NCBI GenBank assembly: GCA_949752745.1
Contig: OX457032.1
Coordinates: 12,597,543-12,661,542, forward strand
Direction of reading: 5' to 3'
Source of the DNA: Protula sp. h YS-2021
Lineage: Eukaryota; Annelida; Polychaeta; Sabellida; Serpulidae
DNA: 64,000 bases
The translations under genes were made by a program, and so were the position numbers. The notes beneath the pieces were generated by a model that made no database searches, was not told where the DNA came from, and worked only from the letters and a program-made list of their open reading frames with translations. Below, one piece after another: positions 13,121 through 27,300 of the stretch (its first letter is position 1; each line of letters opens with the position of its first letter).

Positions 13121-14385
13121 TAGTGTGCTGTTATCAACATAAACTATACTTAAAATGCTATTTCGCCTTCAGTTTTGATCGGATTCCTTTCACATTTTGT
13201 AAGAAAAGTAGGCCTCTCATGAAAATTTTCTTTTTCTTTTTTCTCTCTTTTTTTTGTTTGTTTTGTTTTTGTTTTTTTTTTGTTTTTTGCATATTGGCAA
13301 ACCGCTCAAAATTGACCAGGTAGGGGCATTTTAAAATTTTTCTGTTTCGAATTTTCATAAAATATTATAAAATTTGCACAAATCTTCTTTAGAAGGTCTC
13401 TTGAAAACTTACTTTGTTGGCGTCCATTAAAAACTGGCCTGATGGGGAGGGGAGGGATGGGTGGGAGGGGGTGGGTATTTTTTTATTTTATCGGTAGCAA
13501 TTTTTCTAAATGCTTTTTCTCCGACAATTTTCTTTCCTTTTCACTTTTGTACGATTCTTTTCTTGATGTTTCTATTTACTTTTTCTTTACTTTTTGTTGA
13601 TCCGCCAAAATTGACCGAATTTCTTCAAAATTTGAATAAATGTTCACTAATAAGGCCAAGAACTGGCCAAACGAGGACATTTTTTGGAGTTTTGGGGGCT
13701 AATTTTCTAAAGATTTGTTCTTCCTTCAAATGTTGCATAAATGTTCACTAAACTGGTCTCGAATGTAAATTACGTTTTTTGGGGGGTGATCCACCAAAAT
13801 TGGATAATTTGTCGGAAGGGGAAGAGGGGGTATTCAAAATAAATCTCGTAAGCAATTTTCAGATTGCCTTTAAATTTTGTACGAATGTTGACTGGGTAGG
13901 CCTGTCTTGAAACTTTTGGCGATCCGCCAGAACTTAACTAAATATGGGGCTTTTTAAAACAACTAGTAGCCAATTTTCAAAATGTTCCTTCTCCCACAAT
14001 GTTGATCGGGTTCTTTTCCAATTTTGCTCGAGTTTTCTTCTGGTAGGTCTCTCTGGAAATTTTACGGCTTTTTTTGGCAAACCACCAAAACTTGGCCAAA
14101 TGAAGCCCATTAAAATTTTTGATTGGTAATTTTCAAAGCGTTTCTTCACTCACAATTTGGAGTGGATTTCTTTATAACTGTGATTCCCTCTTGAAAATTT
14201 TCTCTTTCTTGTCGTTCCGCCAAAAATTGGTAAAATGGGGGAGGGGAAGGCCATTTATAATTTTTTGGTAATGCTTCTACTGCCACAAGTTGGATTATAT
14301 TGCCATTAATATTTTGCACGAATGTTTCCTGGGCATGCCTCTCTTGAATTTCTTTGACGATCCGCAAAAATTGGCCAAATAGGGG
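13121..14385. repeat. Diverged ~150-bp satellite, family 1
   Basis: Loosely repeated monomers have the consensus order: aaaatgcttcttctcccacaa, then ttttgatcggattcctttcc, then tttgtacgaatgttc, then taggcctctcttgaa, then a palindromic ttttggcgatccgccaaaa, then a G-rich aatgggggcat. Copies differ by many substitutions and indels. No gene is supportable. A T-rich run at 13225-13290 creates a spurious ORF. Confidence 0.8.
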
Positions 14386-14745
14386 GGACGGTGTGGCCGA
14401 GTGGTTAAAGCCGCTGTCACAGCCAAAGGTTGTGGTGCTGTAGGTCGTGGGCTCGAATCCTACTCATGGCTAGGAATCGCTACGTCAGTTACACCCCTAT
14501 GGATATCGATGTGCTTATATAGTTTTCTGCCTTTCTACTTAGGAATATTGTAAAGCGCCAACTTGGCTGCATCAGATAGGGACTATGAGAAACACTGTAT
14601 GAGCACGTCGAATTAATAGTAATCTTGGGCTAAAATAAATATGACTGTACTGTATGTTCGAAACTTGATGTAAAGCGGTTTGAGCAGTTGTTTCAACTGG
14701 AAAGTCGCTATATAAAACCCACCATTATTATTATTGTTATTATTT
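14386..14745 (+). mobile_element. tRNA-derived SINE
   Basis: The 5' part resembles a tRNA. There is an A-box-like tggccgagtgg at 14394-14404 and a B-box-like ggctcgaatcc at about 14450-14460, at normal spacing for RNA polymerase III. A body of about 280 bp follows without coding potential. The 3' end contains aaagtcgctatataaaaccc and an att-rich tail (attattattattgttattattt) ending at 14745. No clear target duplication is visible, because the insertion is in satellite. It is not a functional tRNA: no stable acceptor stem closes around the A and B boxes. Confidence 0.75.
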
Positions 14746-15717
14746 GGAAATTTTCTGGTAGCCAATTTCCAAATTTCTCATGCACAAGTTTGATTGGATT
14801 GCTTTCAATGTTTGCATAAATGCTCACCATATTTTCCTCTCTTGACAATTACGATTTTTCGCGATCCACCAAAAAATTTGATAAATGAGGGGTATTTTAA
14901 AATAAAATTTTGTAAGCAATTCGAGATTACATTGTAGTAATGTTTACTGAGTAGCCCTATCTTGAAATATTTGCCGATCCGTCAGAACTTAGCAAAATCT
15001 GGGAGAAGATGGGGGAGGGCTTTGCAAAGAAAAATTAATAACTAATTTTCAAAATAATTATTCTATCACAATTTTGATCGAATTCCTTTCCAATTCTGAA
15101 CAATTGTTTCGTAGTTTGTTCTGTTTTGAACATTTATTTCTTTCGTCGATCCGCCGAAAACTGGCTAAATAGGGGCATGTCAAAATAAAATTTTGCAAGC
15201 AGTTTTCGAAATTCTTCCAATACCATTCTCTCAGATTACCTTTAAATTTTGTATGGATGTTTACTGGGTAGGCATGTCTTGACACTTTTTGGCGATCTAT
15301 CAAAAATTTACCACATAGGGGGTGAATTTTTAAATTGTTCTGTTGCCATTTTTCGAAAGGATTTTTCTTTTTCGGCATCTAAATAAACTAATAGTCAGTT
15401 TTCAATATGCTCTTCTTCCATACTTTTAATTGATTTTCTTTCCAATTTTGAACGATTGTTCCGTAGATGATTCTTTCTTGAAAAATTAATTTTCTTGTCG
15501 ATTTATCAAAAATTGCCAAATAGAGACATTATAATTTTTTTGGTATCCAGTTTTAAAAATGCTTCTACTCCTGCAATTTTGATCAGGTTAACTTTAAATT
15601 ATGTACGAATGTTTACTGGGTAGGACTGTCTTGAATTTTTTTGACCACAGCCAAAATTTGCGCGAATAGGGGGCATTTTTTATTTTTTGGTAATCACTTT
15701 TTCAAAGGTGTTCATTT
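14746..15717. repeat. Satellite family 1, continued
   Basis: The same diverged ~150-bp monomers as before the SINE resume immediately after its tail. Nothing else is recognisable in this stretch. Confidence 0.75.
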
Positions 15718-18700
15718 GACCCGAACCGGGCGAGCCCGGGGGTCTATAGAATTCCCTCTGTCTGTCCGCCCGTCCGTCTGTCCGCAGTGAGTTCTTATAA
15801 ATGTAATGAGCCGACGATTTTTTTTCAAAAGATATGTACATATTGGGGTATATGTGCAAAAATTCTATTTTTAAACATAGGGGTTGGGTTTCGTGCATTT
15901 TTTTTCACTTTTGCATGCTAAATCTCCAAAACAGTTTGGTGGATAAGGCTCAGACGTCGCAAGAAGAAAACACACATTTAGCGCAAATGTACACTGCAAA
16001 GTTTTTCTTCATTTCCGTTGAAAATGTATCTTTGGCAATTTTTTTTAATTTCTGATTCTTAAGTACTTTTGGCCACATTGTTGCGATATCTCCGAAACAG
16101 TTTGTTGCATTAGGCCGAAACGTGGCAAGAAGAACCCACATGTAGTGCAAATGTTTACTGCGAAGTTTTTATTCATTTTCTGTAAAAATACATATATGGC
16201 GATTTTTTAATTTTTGGGCTCGCAAATGTTGTACTTTTAAGCAAGGAATTTTTGTTCCACGTGACTGATTGGGGTGGGGGAGACATATCCGTTTTTGTTC
16301 GAACAAAAAGTCGTTTTAAATCTTTTTTTTTTCCAAAATGCATTGCCTGTTGCAGGTTGAATTTATTTATTTGACATTTTAAAAAATTGCTCCTTTTGTT
16401 TTTGGTACACCTCGAAAAATGGTCTCGTGCCGCCGTTTGAAATTTTTAGGGATCACGTATTTCGAAACAGTAATTCAACTAATTTTAGTGACATTGCTTT
16501 TATTGTTAGGCGTAGTCCGAAGTTAGGGCTTCTTTATAATTCACTTAGATCTGCCGAGATTAGTCAAATGCCAGTCTGAAAAAATTTCAGTAACCGGTTT
16601 TTAGAACCCAACCGGGCGAGCCCGCGGAGGGGCTCAATAGGATTTGCCGTCTGTCCCTCCGTCCGTGTGTCACACTTTGGATGCTGTTTTGTTTCCACGC
16701 AAGTTCTCCGAAAATTGCCAAAATGGCGACTTGTCAAAAATTGTCATCTCTTGAGATAACTGCAATGTAAGGCTTGGGTGCTTTCCGCGCAAGTTCTCCG
16801 AAACTATTTATCTTAGGCATATGCTACCTTGCACAGTGAACAGATATATATGGAAGTTGTGCAACGTGGTATTATTTTTCATATTGGTCAAAAATTGCCT
16901 AAATGGCGACTTGTTGTGTCCGTTTGGGGTCTGCGCCTTCGACGATGGCTGGTTAAAATATGACTACCATAACTTTATTCTTTTGTGGCGGCAATACAGC
17001 CCTATTGATACTTGATTCACTCGATCTCGATTGGTCACAGTGTCGCTGGACATTCTTGTTTCTTTCTGTTTCAGATGTCCGACTCCACCTACGGAGAAGA
17101 ACAACACTACCGCCGCCTATTGAGAGGGAAGACAGCCAGCCACAGAGGGGATTATATCAACGAAGTTAATAATCCTTTTACATTATGCTCGGTCCGACAC
17201 ATCACGGGTACCATGTGTTTTTCGGACATACTATGGATAACTCGTATATTTTGTGCGCTTTTAGACCCCAACCAGACGAGCCCTCTGTCCGTGTGTAACA
17301 CTTTGGATGCTGTTTTGTTTCCACGCAAGTTCTACGAAACTATTTACCCTAGGCATATGCAACCTTGCAGAGTGAAAATATATATATTGAAGTTGTGCAA
17401 CTTTGTGTTATTTTTCAAATCGGCCAAAAATTGCAAAAATGGCGACTTGTAAAAATTGTGTTCTCTTGAGATAACTGCAATGCAAGACTTGGGTCCTTTC
17501 CACGCGAGTTCTCCGAAACTATTTATCCTAGGCATATCCTAGGCATATATATATATATATATTTCAAATCGGTAAAAAATGCCAAAATGGCGACTTGTCA
17601 AAAATGTGATTTTTTTTGGATAATTGCAATGTAAGACTTGGGTGCTTTCCACGCGAGTTCTCCGAAACTATTTGTCCTAAGCATATGCTACCTTGCACAG
17701 TCAGTGAATAGATATATATATTGAAGTTGTGCAACGTCGCATTATTTTTCAAATCGGTAGAAATTGCCAAAATGGCGACTTGTTGTGTCCGGTTGGGGTC
17801 TGCGCCTTCGACGATGGCTTGTATTTTATTTATTTATGGGTTTTGCCTTATTCTGCATGCCTTGTCTACATGACTTTTTCTTTCTGTTCCAGATTCCGGG
17901 ACGCCAGCAACGGAGAGAAACAAGGACGTCAGCCACGAAGAGGGGAAAATGCCGCCTCTAGCGGCGAGTATATGTGGCTGGTATTCACTAGGAAGGCATC
18001 TCTTGTGAAATTAAATTTTTGGCGATCCAGTAAAAGTTGCTCAAATGGGGGAGATATTATAATTAATAGGAAGCCAATTTTCAAATTGCTTCTCCCACAA
18101 TTTTGATTCCTTCCTAGTTTTTGTTACGATTGTTCCTCTAGATAGCTCTACTAAAAAATTTGTTTTGACGATTCGTCAAAAATTGGCCAATTTTCTAAAT
18201 GCTTCTCCCACAATTTCAATTATGTCTCCCCAAGCAATGAGAGACATATTGTGTATGTGGGTACGTTTGTTTGTGTGTACGTGTGTTTGTTTGTGTGTGT
18301 GTCAGCCTTGTGAACAAAACGTGTACAAGCTATCTGGAGAAGGAAAAATCGGATCAACTTCAAACTTGATCTGGTTATAGCTTGGTTAGGTCAACTATAC
18401 TATAAACTTTTGAGGCATGTTTCATTATTAGGGTAGATGTTTCAGGTCATTACGTAACACTCTTGTATGCGAAATTTTCAGCCGCTCAGCATAGGAAACG
18501 TATACTTTTCTTTAGAAAAACAGCATGATGTGATTGACTTTCTATTTTTCCGCGACTGGCAGTTCGGAATCTGGAAGGCTTAAATCAGTAATTACAGATT
18601 TTTAGATTCGTCACATCGCCAAATTGATGGCTTTCCGCCCAGAAAGTTACCCGATTATTTTGCATAATGTTAGTGCTAATTGAAATTACGAATTAAGGCG

Positions 18701-21062
18701 CAGAGGTGTTGATTTGTTTGTACCACTTTTGGAACAGAGCAACAAAATCCTATAACTGAAGACAAAGGGATTCCCAACAATAGCAGGGTCTGTGACATCA
18801 ACACACAGATCTCCTTTTAAACAGTCGTTCTTCTCTGAAAAGAGCCAGGTGGATTAGTAAGTAACATTACAGTCTTAAGACACAAACTTGACAACCAACA
18901 GATTCCTGTAGAGGATTTATTAAAGGGAAATGCGGGTATCTCTGCGCCATCTAGCGATCGAAATGCGCATTACATTGAATATCGCTGAGTTTGAATCCCT
19001 GTTTACACAGTATAAATTACTACTAAATCCGTCTAGATCAAAAATTTCTTTTCAAAGACAAATAGGGTAGTGCCCAGAAATGGTCTGTATTGATATTTGT
19101 TCCTAGAAGGGCATGCGTTGATATATTGCCCATTAAAATCATGCTACACTGTTTTTACCATTTATCCATTGAGTCAGTGGGATTTTGTCAAAAAGATTGT
19201 ATAATTCTCTTATTGATACGGTGACATATATTTTTTTATTTGCTTAAAACATTTCGTATGACGTGTTCTTCAAACAGGGAAAAAATGAGGCAATTGTCAA
19301 TTGTGATTATGTGTGAATTTTGCATTTTGATTGAAATTTCTTGGTTTTCCCGATGGTTTCTATAGTAAAAGTACGCGATCTTTTAGTGTCTTTATTTCTC
19401 TTATAACATCGGTGACTCCCCTTTTTCATTTCAATTTTTGAATATATACCCTCAAAGCATTAAACTGTGAAAGTATGAAGGAAATGTCAATTCTATGTGA
19501 GATACCCCCATTTCCCTTTAATTAAATTAGGAAATAAGTTATGTACAAAATTCTCCAGGTGACTCTTTTGGAGAGCTGCTATTTATAATAAGATGCTTAC
19601 TTTTTGCGACCTTAAAGAAGGAGAAGTCAATTCTACTTATTCCCACTTGGCATTGAAAATGACAAATGGGGATGGATTGCCTCGAATTCTTCACCTATTT
19701 TTATTTTTTTCTCGCTTTTTTAATTTTTTTTCTTCTTCCGCCGAATCGGTTTCCAGACATCTCCTCTGAGACTGCTGAAGCTAGACCAACCAAACTTGGC
19801 ACATGTATGGAGGGTCATCTGAAGTGGTGCACCTGATAAAAAATTTTGACCTTGACGTTACTGGTCAAGGTCAAATCGCGAAAAGGGTCAATCGGTTTCC
19901 AAACATCTACAGCAAGGCCATTTAAGCTAGAAAGGCCAAGCTTGACTTTGAAATCGCGAAAAACTTTATTTAAGAAAAACAATGATTTATCTCAAAAACG
20001 GTAAGAGATAGAGCAATTCTGACCTCATTTTCGACCTCCACCCCCCCCTATACGACGATACGTAAAGTATAACTTTCGGTGTCCTTGACCTTCAGGTCAC
20101 TTTCGAGCCCCAAACCGGAAGTTGGCCTTTATCTCGAAAACGGTAAGAGATAGAACAAATTTTTGGCCTTGACCTTACCGGTATAGTTAGTAGTATTTGG
20201 GAGGATATTCTACATTCAGACATGTGAAAATTGTTAACAAAATGCAATATCATCTACCTTCCGTTTTAAGTTATTATTCCAAGGGGGGCTAATTCGCTGT
20301 GCGAATTTCGATCTAGTTATAAAATATATCTCAAGGAGGATTTGAATTGGCTTTGTCAGTATTCCAGTATTTCCTGGCAAAATGTAGAACAAGTTAGACT
20401 CAATAATTCGAACTCCAGTTAGTTTTGCATATCCGGAATATTATTGGTTTGCCTATGGTAAATAACCGGAGATCTTCGAATTCATGCATTGTCCACTATC
20501 GTAAATATATGCTGAGGGACAAAATATTTACACCTAATAAATTGAACATTTTTATCAGCTGCTGCTGTAAGCTGTACCTGAGCATACGGACACTTCACTA
20601 TAACAAAGCAGAAAGCCAATTTACTCTGACGTTGCGTATATATATAAAATGCTGCTGTTAAAAAGAACTTATTTATTCACGTTGTAGAAGTACCAAAATA
20701 TTCTGCCCTTACGTTTTTCTTTGTCCGGTGCCCTAGAAGGATGTTTATAACATTACTGAAAAGCATTCGTTGTTTTTGATTGATAATATCAGCGCGAATA
20801 TTATCGAATGTGATTATTTTAAGGTTTCAAAACGAGGTTCCCCTTGTGGGGTGGGGGAAATCTTAAGAATACACCCACCGCGTTCTGTTCCGTTCATGGC
20901 GTAAGAGGCGACTAACGGGATTTTCTTTCTTTCTAACTCTTCGTTTTCTATTTCCTCATTCTCTCTTCTTTTTCCCATTTGTTTCTTTAGCAAGCGCAAC
21001 CTAATATACCCATCCTATTTGGTGAACGGGACGTTAAACACCAAACAACCTTAGAAAAAAAG
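15718..21062 (+). repeat. Segmental duplication, copy A
   Basis: This block shares its order of sequences with 24361-28392. It contains: a GC-rich hairpin start (gaccc...ccgggcgagcccgg...gggtc) followed by the tgtccgtccgtc-type tract; repeated segments with ccacgcgagttctccgaaac and taggcatatgctaccttgcac; exon-like cassettes behind polypyrimidine-CAG at 17074 and 17893; a GGGAGACATAT-type dispersed repeat (18228-18460); and the gtaagaggcgacta-type repeat ending near 21062. Copy A has two insertions absent from copy B: a TTAA-flanked MITE (18920-19521) and a stretch of about 670 bp (about 19640-20309) rich in accttgacc/ggtcaaggtc and ending in gcgaatttcgatctagtt. I see no supportable complete gene. 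Confidence 0.8.
18920..19521. mobile_element. TTAA-flanked MITE (piggyBac-like)
   Basis: Terminal inverted repeats of about 20 bp are visible: agggaaatgcgggtatctc at the left and its near-complement gagatacccccatttccct at the right (one mismatch). TTAA lies at both ends (18920-18923 and 19518-19521). The paralogous copy B at about 27455 has only a single TTAA-containing empty site. No transposase is encoded. TTAA target choice is typical of piggyBac-class elements; family assignment is inference. Confidence 0.65.
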
Positions 21063-21712
21063 CAGCTCTCCACCAAAATATGCAGCATTTAGCAAAATTT
21101 AATTATATTATCGCTCTATGGCGGCTTTTACTGGTCTGCGATCAAAAATATATTTTCCCATGCATTTACTACGTGGAAATTTTCGTGTATTTTACATGGG
21201 AATGTCCATATGGTAAATCCCACGTAAAATATATGTGTACTATACAAATGACTTTTAATGAAATTTTACGTGTGAATTCAAAAGTATAATATACATATAA
21301 TATGCGTTTATTTACCCATGCATTTCATTAGTGGGAAATTCTACGTATATTATAAGTAAGGCATACAGGAGAATGCCCACGGTGTGTATTACGCAGAAAA
21401 AAAACAATGCATGTTACATGACGTTTGCTTATGCATTTTATATGTGGAAAAACCCATATAGAAAACACGTACGTTTCACAGGAGAATGTCGACGGTGGGC
21501 ATTACGTGGGGAAAACCATGCAGTTTACTCGTATATCTACCCGTACATTTTATACGTGGGAAACCTACGTATATTTTACGTAGAGTTTACACGGAAATCA
21601 CACCGCATATTTCACGTTTGCCATGTGTCCATGCCAACGTCCCACGTTCCCACGTAAATCCCACCTAAAAACAACGCGTTTATACGTGGAACAAAAAATT
21701 ATGCTAACTGGG
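21063..21712 (+). mobile_element. Palindrome-rich MITE-like repeat, copy 1
   Basis: The segment is filled with short inverted motifs built on tttacgtgggaa / ttcccacgtaaa, recurring every 50-70 bp. An inverted copy lies at 53873-54541, matching along its length (for example gtcgacggtgggcattacg here against its complement there). The outer ends share tatgctaactggg / cccagctagcata. There is no coding capacity: the short ORFs across it are by-products of the repeat. Confidence 0.65.
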
Positions 21713-23245
21713 AAGTGCTCACCTGGCCAGTACTGTTTTGGCGATTCACCAAAAATGAAGGAAATGTTGGCGAAAAAGCAATTTTTTTCGTGAAATCTGA
21801 ACTAGCTCCAGGAAAATAGCCTTACTGTCTTAAAGTTTTCAGTAAATACAGGAGGCATTACTATCTGCCTGGCTGTTTCTTTTTTGGTGATTGGCAACAA
21901 ATTGGTAGAAATGTTAGCGATAAACCAAAAAAATTCTGTAAAATCTTAACTCACGCCCTAGAAATGTCTTACTGTCTTGAAATTTTGGTTCAACATGGTG
22001 GTCATTCGTACTTACCTCTCTATTACTCTTTTTGTAACTGGTAAAAAAGACGGAAATATTGTCTATAAACCAGTTCTTACTAAAATCATTGCATAATCTA
22101 ACGTTCTTAAACTTTTAAATGAAGATGTTAGTACCTCTCTGGCTATAGCTTTGTTTCTCATTGGCCAAAATCATTATTGAAAACGCATCTGGCTCTAGGT
22201 GCACGGCCTTAATCTCTTGAAATTTGAATAAAGGTGGCTATTACTGGCTATTACTTTTTTAGGCAATTCGCCAAAATGCGGGACTTATATTGGCCAGAAA
22301 CCAGTTTTCATGAAATCTCCTCCTTAATTTACATGAAAAGGTCCTAAATTTTTGATGGAATGTAGTGGTATATATGTCACTTGGCTCTTTTTATTGACAG
22401 GTCAAAAATATTGGCCAAAAATGACGCCAGAGAAATAGCCTGTCTTGAAATTTTAGTTAAAGATAGCTCTTACCTGGCCTTTTTTGTGATTCGGAAAAAA
22501 TTGACGGAAATATTAATAAAAACCCAAGTTCTTCTCGTGAAATCTTAATTGACGCCAGAAAAATAGACTTTATCTCTTAAAATTTTAGTAAAATTAGCAA
22601 GCATTACTGCCTTCGGGCTGATATTTATTTTTCTGTTTCGCCGAAAATTAGCGATTATTTAATTTGTTAGTTAAATCTTAACCGAAGCCAAAACAAAAAT
22701 AAAATTTTGGCTAAGATAGCAGTCATCGGTAATAAACTTGCTATATTTTTTCGTAATTCGTAAAAATGGCAGGAATATTGATCAAAAACTAATTTCGTAA
22801 CAAACGCTAGAGGTATAATGTTACTGTCGGAAAATTTTGAATAATGGAAGCGAACACTAGTAACAACCGGGCTAGCATTTTTTTTTGGTTCACTAAATTT
22901 ACCCAACTATGGTGGAAAAACCAGGTTCACATTGAAATCTTAAGTGACTCCAGGCACAAGGCTTTACTCTGTTGAAAGTTTGATTGCACGTAGCGAGCAT
23001 TGGTATCTATTTGGATATATATGTATTTTTCATCAGTCAGAAATTGGCGGTAGAATAGGTGAAAAACAAAACAATTGTTAGCAAAGTCTTAATTGACGCA
23101 AAATAAATAGCCTTACTGTCTTGAAATGTTGGATAAAGGTAGCACACTTTGCCACCTGCTTGGCTTTTGCTTTCGTTTGATGATCTATTGAAACTGGCGG
23201 AAATATTAGCATAACCTAAATTTTCTTAAAAACGTCTTCTACAAA
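21713..23245. repeat. ~130-150-bp satellite, family 2
   Basis: Monomers recur with the landmarks taaatcttaattgacgccag, aaatagccttactgtcttgaaattttgg, ggtagcaagcattactacctgcctggct and ttttttggtgattcgccaaaaattgg. Divergence is high. The element shares the gattcgccaaaaattgg core with family 1, so the two probably descend from one ancestral monomer. No gene is seen. Confidence 0.8.
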
Positions 23246-24360
23246 GAACTTTTTGGAAACGTCGTAAAATTACTTTTTTGGACGAACCTCAAAAAAATGT
23301 CCTCGTGCCGCCTTTTGAAAGTATTAGGGATCAAGTTTTTTCGAAATAGAACTTCTGCAAGTAATTTTTGTGAGATTACTTTCATTGTTAGGCGTAGTTC
23401 ATCTTTAGGGCTTTGTTAAAATTTACTGAGATCTGCCAGAGGCTTGTCAAATGCCGGGTTTGAACAATTTTCAGTGACCGGTTTTTCAAATAATGTGACT
23501 TTTCTTGGCCACAATACAAGCTTAGTAATAACTGATTAACTAGATCTCGGCTGGTCACAGTGCACCTGGTCATTCTTGTTTCTTTCTGTTTCAGATATCG
23601 GAACGCCAGGATCGGAGAAGGACAACACTACCACCACCTACAGAGAAAGAAAGGCTGCAAAAAACCATGGAGAGGACTACATGAACGAAGATAAGTTATT
23701 AATTTGTTTTACATTTTGCTTCGTACGAAATATCACGGGTACCATGTGTTTCCGGGGGCACTATGGATGACTCGTGTATTTTGTGCGGTTTTATTTTTTC
23801 TGTAAAACATATGGTTCTTCGCTTATTCTACATGCCTTGACTACGTGCTTTTTCTTTCTGTTCCAGATGCCGAGACGCCAGCCAAAGAGACGAACGTGTC
23901 TAGCCACGGAGAGGGAAATCGCCGCCGCCAACCACGTGTGTATGTGTGGAAATTTTTATTGAAACTGTTTCTTCTCCCTCAGTTTTGATTGATTTCCTGT
24001 CATATCTTGTACGAATGTTCGCTAGGTAGACATTTCTTCCGTTTTAGAGCACTCAACTTGCTCTGGTTGGTCTCACCAGTAGAGGTTAATACATCGTATG
24101 TGTGTAGTATGTACGTGTGTACATACGTACGTATGTGAACTTTTCTTAAATTGCTTGTTCTTCAGCTTTAACGGATTCCTTTACAATTTTGTACGAATGT
24201 TTTCTATGTAGACCTGTCTTGAAAGGAAGTATTTTTTGGCGACCTGCCAAAAATTGACCACATGGAGACGTTTAAAATTGTTCTCGAATTTTTAAAATGT
24301 TTCTTCTCTCACCGTTTTGTTAATTGATTATCTTGAAAAATGACTCTTTTGTTACGATTT
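23246..24360 (+). repeat. Isolated copy of the 1.25-kb unit
   Basis: It contains the gatctcggctggtcacag landmark near 23545, cassette A after tttcag (AG ending at 23594) and cassette B after ttccag near 23866. It is most like the central units of the 1-11 kb array. It is truncated at 24360 by the start of copy B of the segmental duplication. Confidence 0.8.
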
Positions 24361-27300
24361 GACCCCAACCGGGCGAGCACGGGGGTCTATAGAATTCCCT
24401 CTGGCTGTCCGCCCGTCCGTCTGTCCGCAGTGAGTTCCTATAAATGTAATGAGCCGATTTTTTTCAAAAGATATGTACATATTGTTGTATATCTAGATGG
24501 TGCCCATGTTATTTTTTTTGTTCCTGCAAAAATTCTATTTTTAAACATAGGAGGTTGGGTTTCGTGCATTTTTTCACTTTTGCATGCTAAATCTCCAAAA
24601 CAGCTTGGTGGATAAGGCTCAGACGTCGCAAGAAGAAAACACATTTAGCGCAAATGTATACTGCAAAGTTTTTCTTCATTTCCGTTGAAAATGTATTTTT
24701 GGCTATTTTTTAAATTTCTGATTCTTGAATTTTTTGGCCATATTGTTGCGATATCTACGAAACTGGCCATTCTAGTTTTAAATCTTTTTGTTTTTCAAAA
24801 TGCATTGCCTGTTGCAGGTTGAATTTATTTATTTGACATTTTTTAAAATTGCTCGTTTTGTTTTTGGTACACCTCGAAAAATGGCTCGTGCCGCCGTTTG
24901 AAATTTTTAGGAATCACGTTTTTCGAAACCGTTCTTCAAGTACTTTTAGTGACATTGCTTTCATTGTTAGGCGTAGTCCAAAGTTAGGGCTTCTTTATAA
25001 TTCACTTAGTCAAATGCCGGTCTTTCAGTAACCGGTTTTTAGACCCCAACCGGGCGAGCCCGAGGAGGGTGTCAATAGGATTGCCGTGTGTCCGTCCGTC
25101 CGTCAAGCCGTCCGTCCGTATGTCACACTTTAGATGCTGTTTTGTTTCCACGCAAGTTCTCCGAAAATTGGCAAAATGGCGACTTGTTAAAAATTGTGAT
25201 CTTGAGATAACTGCAATGTAAGGCTTGGGTGCTTTCCACGCGAGTTCTCCGAAACTATTTATCTTAGGCATATGCTATCTTGCACAGTGAAGAGATATAT
25301 TTGGAAGTTGTGCAACGTTGTCTTATTTTTCACATCGGTCAAAAATTGCCTAAATGACGACTTGTTGTGTCCGTTTGGGATCTGCGCCTTCGACGATGGC
25401 TTGTTAAAATATGACTACCATAACTTTATACTTTTGTGGCGGCAATACAACCCTATTGATACTTGATTCACTCGATCTCGATTGGTCACAGTGTCGCTGG
25501 ACATTCTTGTTTCTTTCTGTTTCAGATGTCGGACGTCACCTACGGAGAGGGACAACACTACCGCCACCTACGAAGAGGGAACGCTGCAGGGGATTATATC
25601 AACGAAGTTGTTAATCCTTTTACATTATGCTCGGTACGACATATCACGGGTACCATGTGTTTTTCGGACATATTATAGATAACTCGTATATTTTGTGCGT
25701 TTTTAGACCCCAACCGGGCGAGCCCGGGTGGGGGGTGGGGTCTATAGGATTGCTGTCTGTCTGTCCGTCTGTCCGTCCGTCCGTGTGTCACACTTTGGAT
25801 GCTGTTTTGTTTCCACGCAAGTTCTCCGAAACTATTTACCCAGGCATATGCAACCTTGCAGAGTGAAAATATATATATTGAAGTTGTGCAACTTTGTGTT
25901 ATTTTTCAAATCAGCCAAAAATTGCCAAAATGGCGACTTGTGAAAAATTGTGATCTCTTGAGATAAGTGCAATGTAAGACTTGGGTGCTTTCCACGCGAG
26001 TTCTCCGAAACTATTTATCCTAGGCATACGCAACCTTGCATAGTGAAAATATATATATTGAACTTGTGCAACGTTGTGTCATTTTTCAAATCGGTAAAAA
26101 ATGCTAAAATGGCGACTTGTCAAAAATGTGATTTTTTTTAGATAAATGCAATATAAGACTTGGGTGCTTTCCACGCGAGTTCTTCGAAACTTTTTGTCCT
26201 AGGCATATGCTACCTTGCACAGTGAATAGATATATATTGAAGTTGTGCAAGGTCATATTATTTTTTATATCGGTAAAAATTGCCAAAATGGCGACTTGTG
26301 TCCGGTTGGGGTCTGCGCCTTCGACGATGGCTTGTATTTTATTTATGGATTTTGCCTTATTCTGCATGCCTTGTCTACATGACTTTTTCTTTCTGTTCCA
26401 GATTCCGGGACGCCAGCAACGGAGAGAAACAAGGACGTCAGCCATGAAGAAGGGAAAATGCCACCGCTAGCCACGAGTATATGTGGCTGGCATTCACTTG
26501 GACGGCATCTCTTGTGAAATTAAATTTTTGGCGACCCAGTAAAAGTTGCTCAAATGGGGGAGATATTATAATTAATCGGAAGCCAATTTTCAAAGTGCTT
26601 CTCCCACAATTTTGATTCCTTCCTCTAGATGGCTGTCCTAAAAAAATTGTTTTGTTGATTCGTCAAAAATTGGCCAAATGGGTCGGGTCATTTACAATTT
26701 TTGGTGGCCAATTTTCTAAATGCTTCTCCCACAATTTTGATTATGTCTCTCCAAGCAATGACAGACATATTGTGTTTGCGTGTACGTTTGTTTGGGTGTA
26801 CGTGTGTTTGTTTGTGTGTGTGTCAGCCTTGTGAAGAAAATGTGTACAAGCTATCTGGAGAAGGAAAAATCGGATCGACTTCAAACTTGATCTGGTTATA
26901 GCTTGGTTAGGTCAACTATACTATAAACTTTTGAGGCATGTTTCATTATTAGGGTAGATGTGTCAGGTCATTACGTAACACTCTTGTGTGCGAAATTTTC
27001 AGCCGTTCAGCACAGGAAAAGAATACTTTTCTGTCGAAAAAAAACCGCATGGTGACTTTTTCCGCGACTGGCAGTTCGGAATCTAAAAGGCTTAAATCAG
27101 TAGTAAAAGACTTTTAGATTCGTCAATTTGCCAAACTGATGGCTTTCCGAACAGAAAGTTACCCTATTATTTTGCATAATAGTGCTAATTGAAATTACGA
27201 ATTAAGGCGCAGAGGTGTTGATTTGTTTGTACCACTTTTGGAACAGAGCAACAAAATCCTATAACTGAAGACAAAGGGATTCCCAACAATAGCAGGGTCT

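Noticed and set aside
14386..14470. Functional tRNA gene
   Set aside because: A and B boxes are present but no acceptor stem, and the sequence continues as a SINE body.
21331..21657. 108-codon ORF
   Set aside because: Lies inside the palindrome-rich repeat; the inverted copy at 53.9-54.2 kb gives similar ORFs only because of the repeated words.
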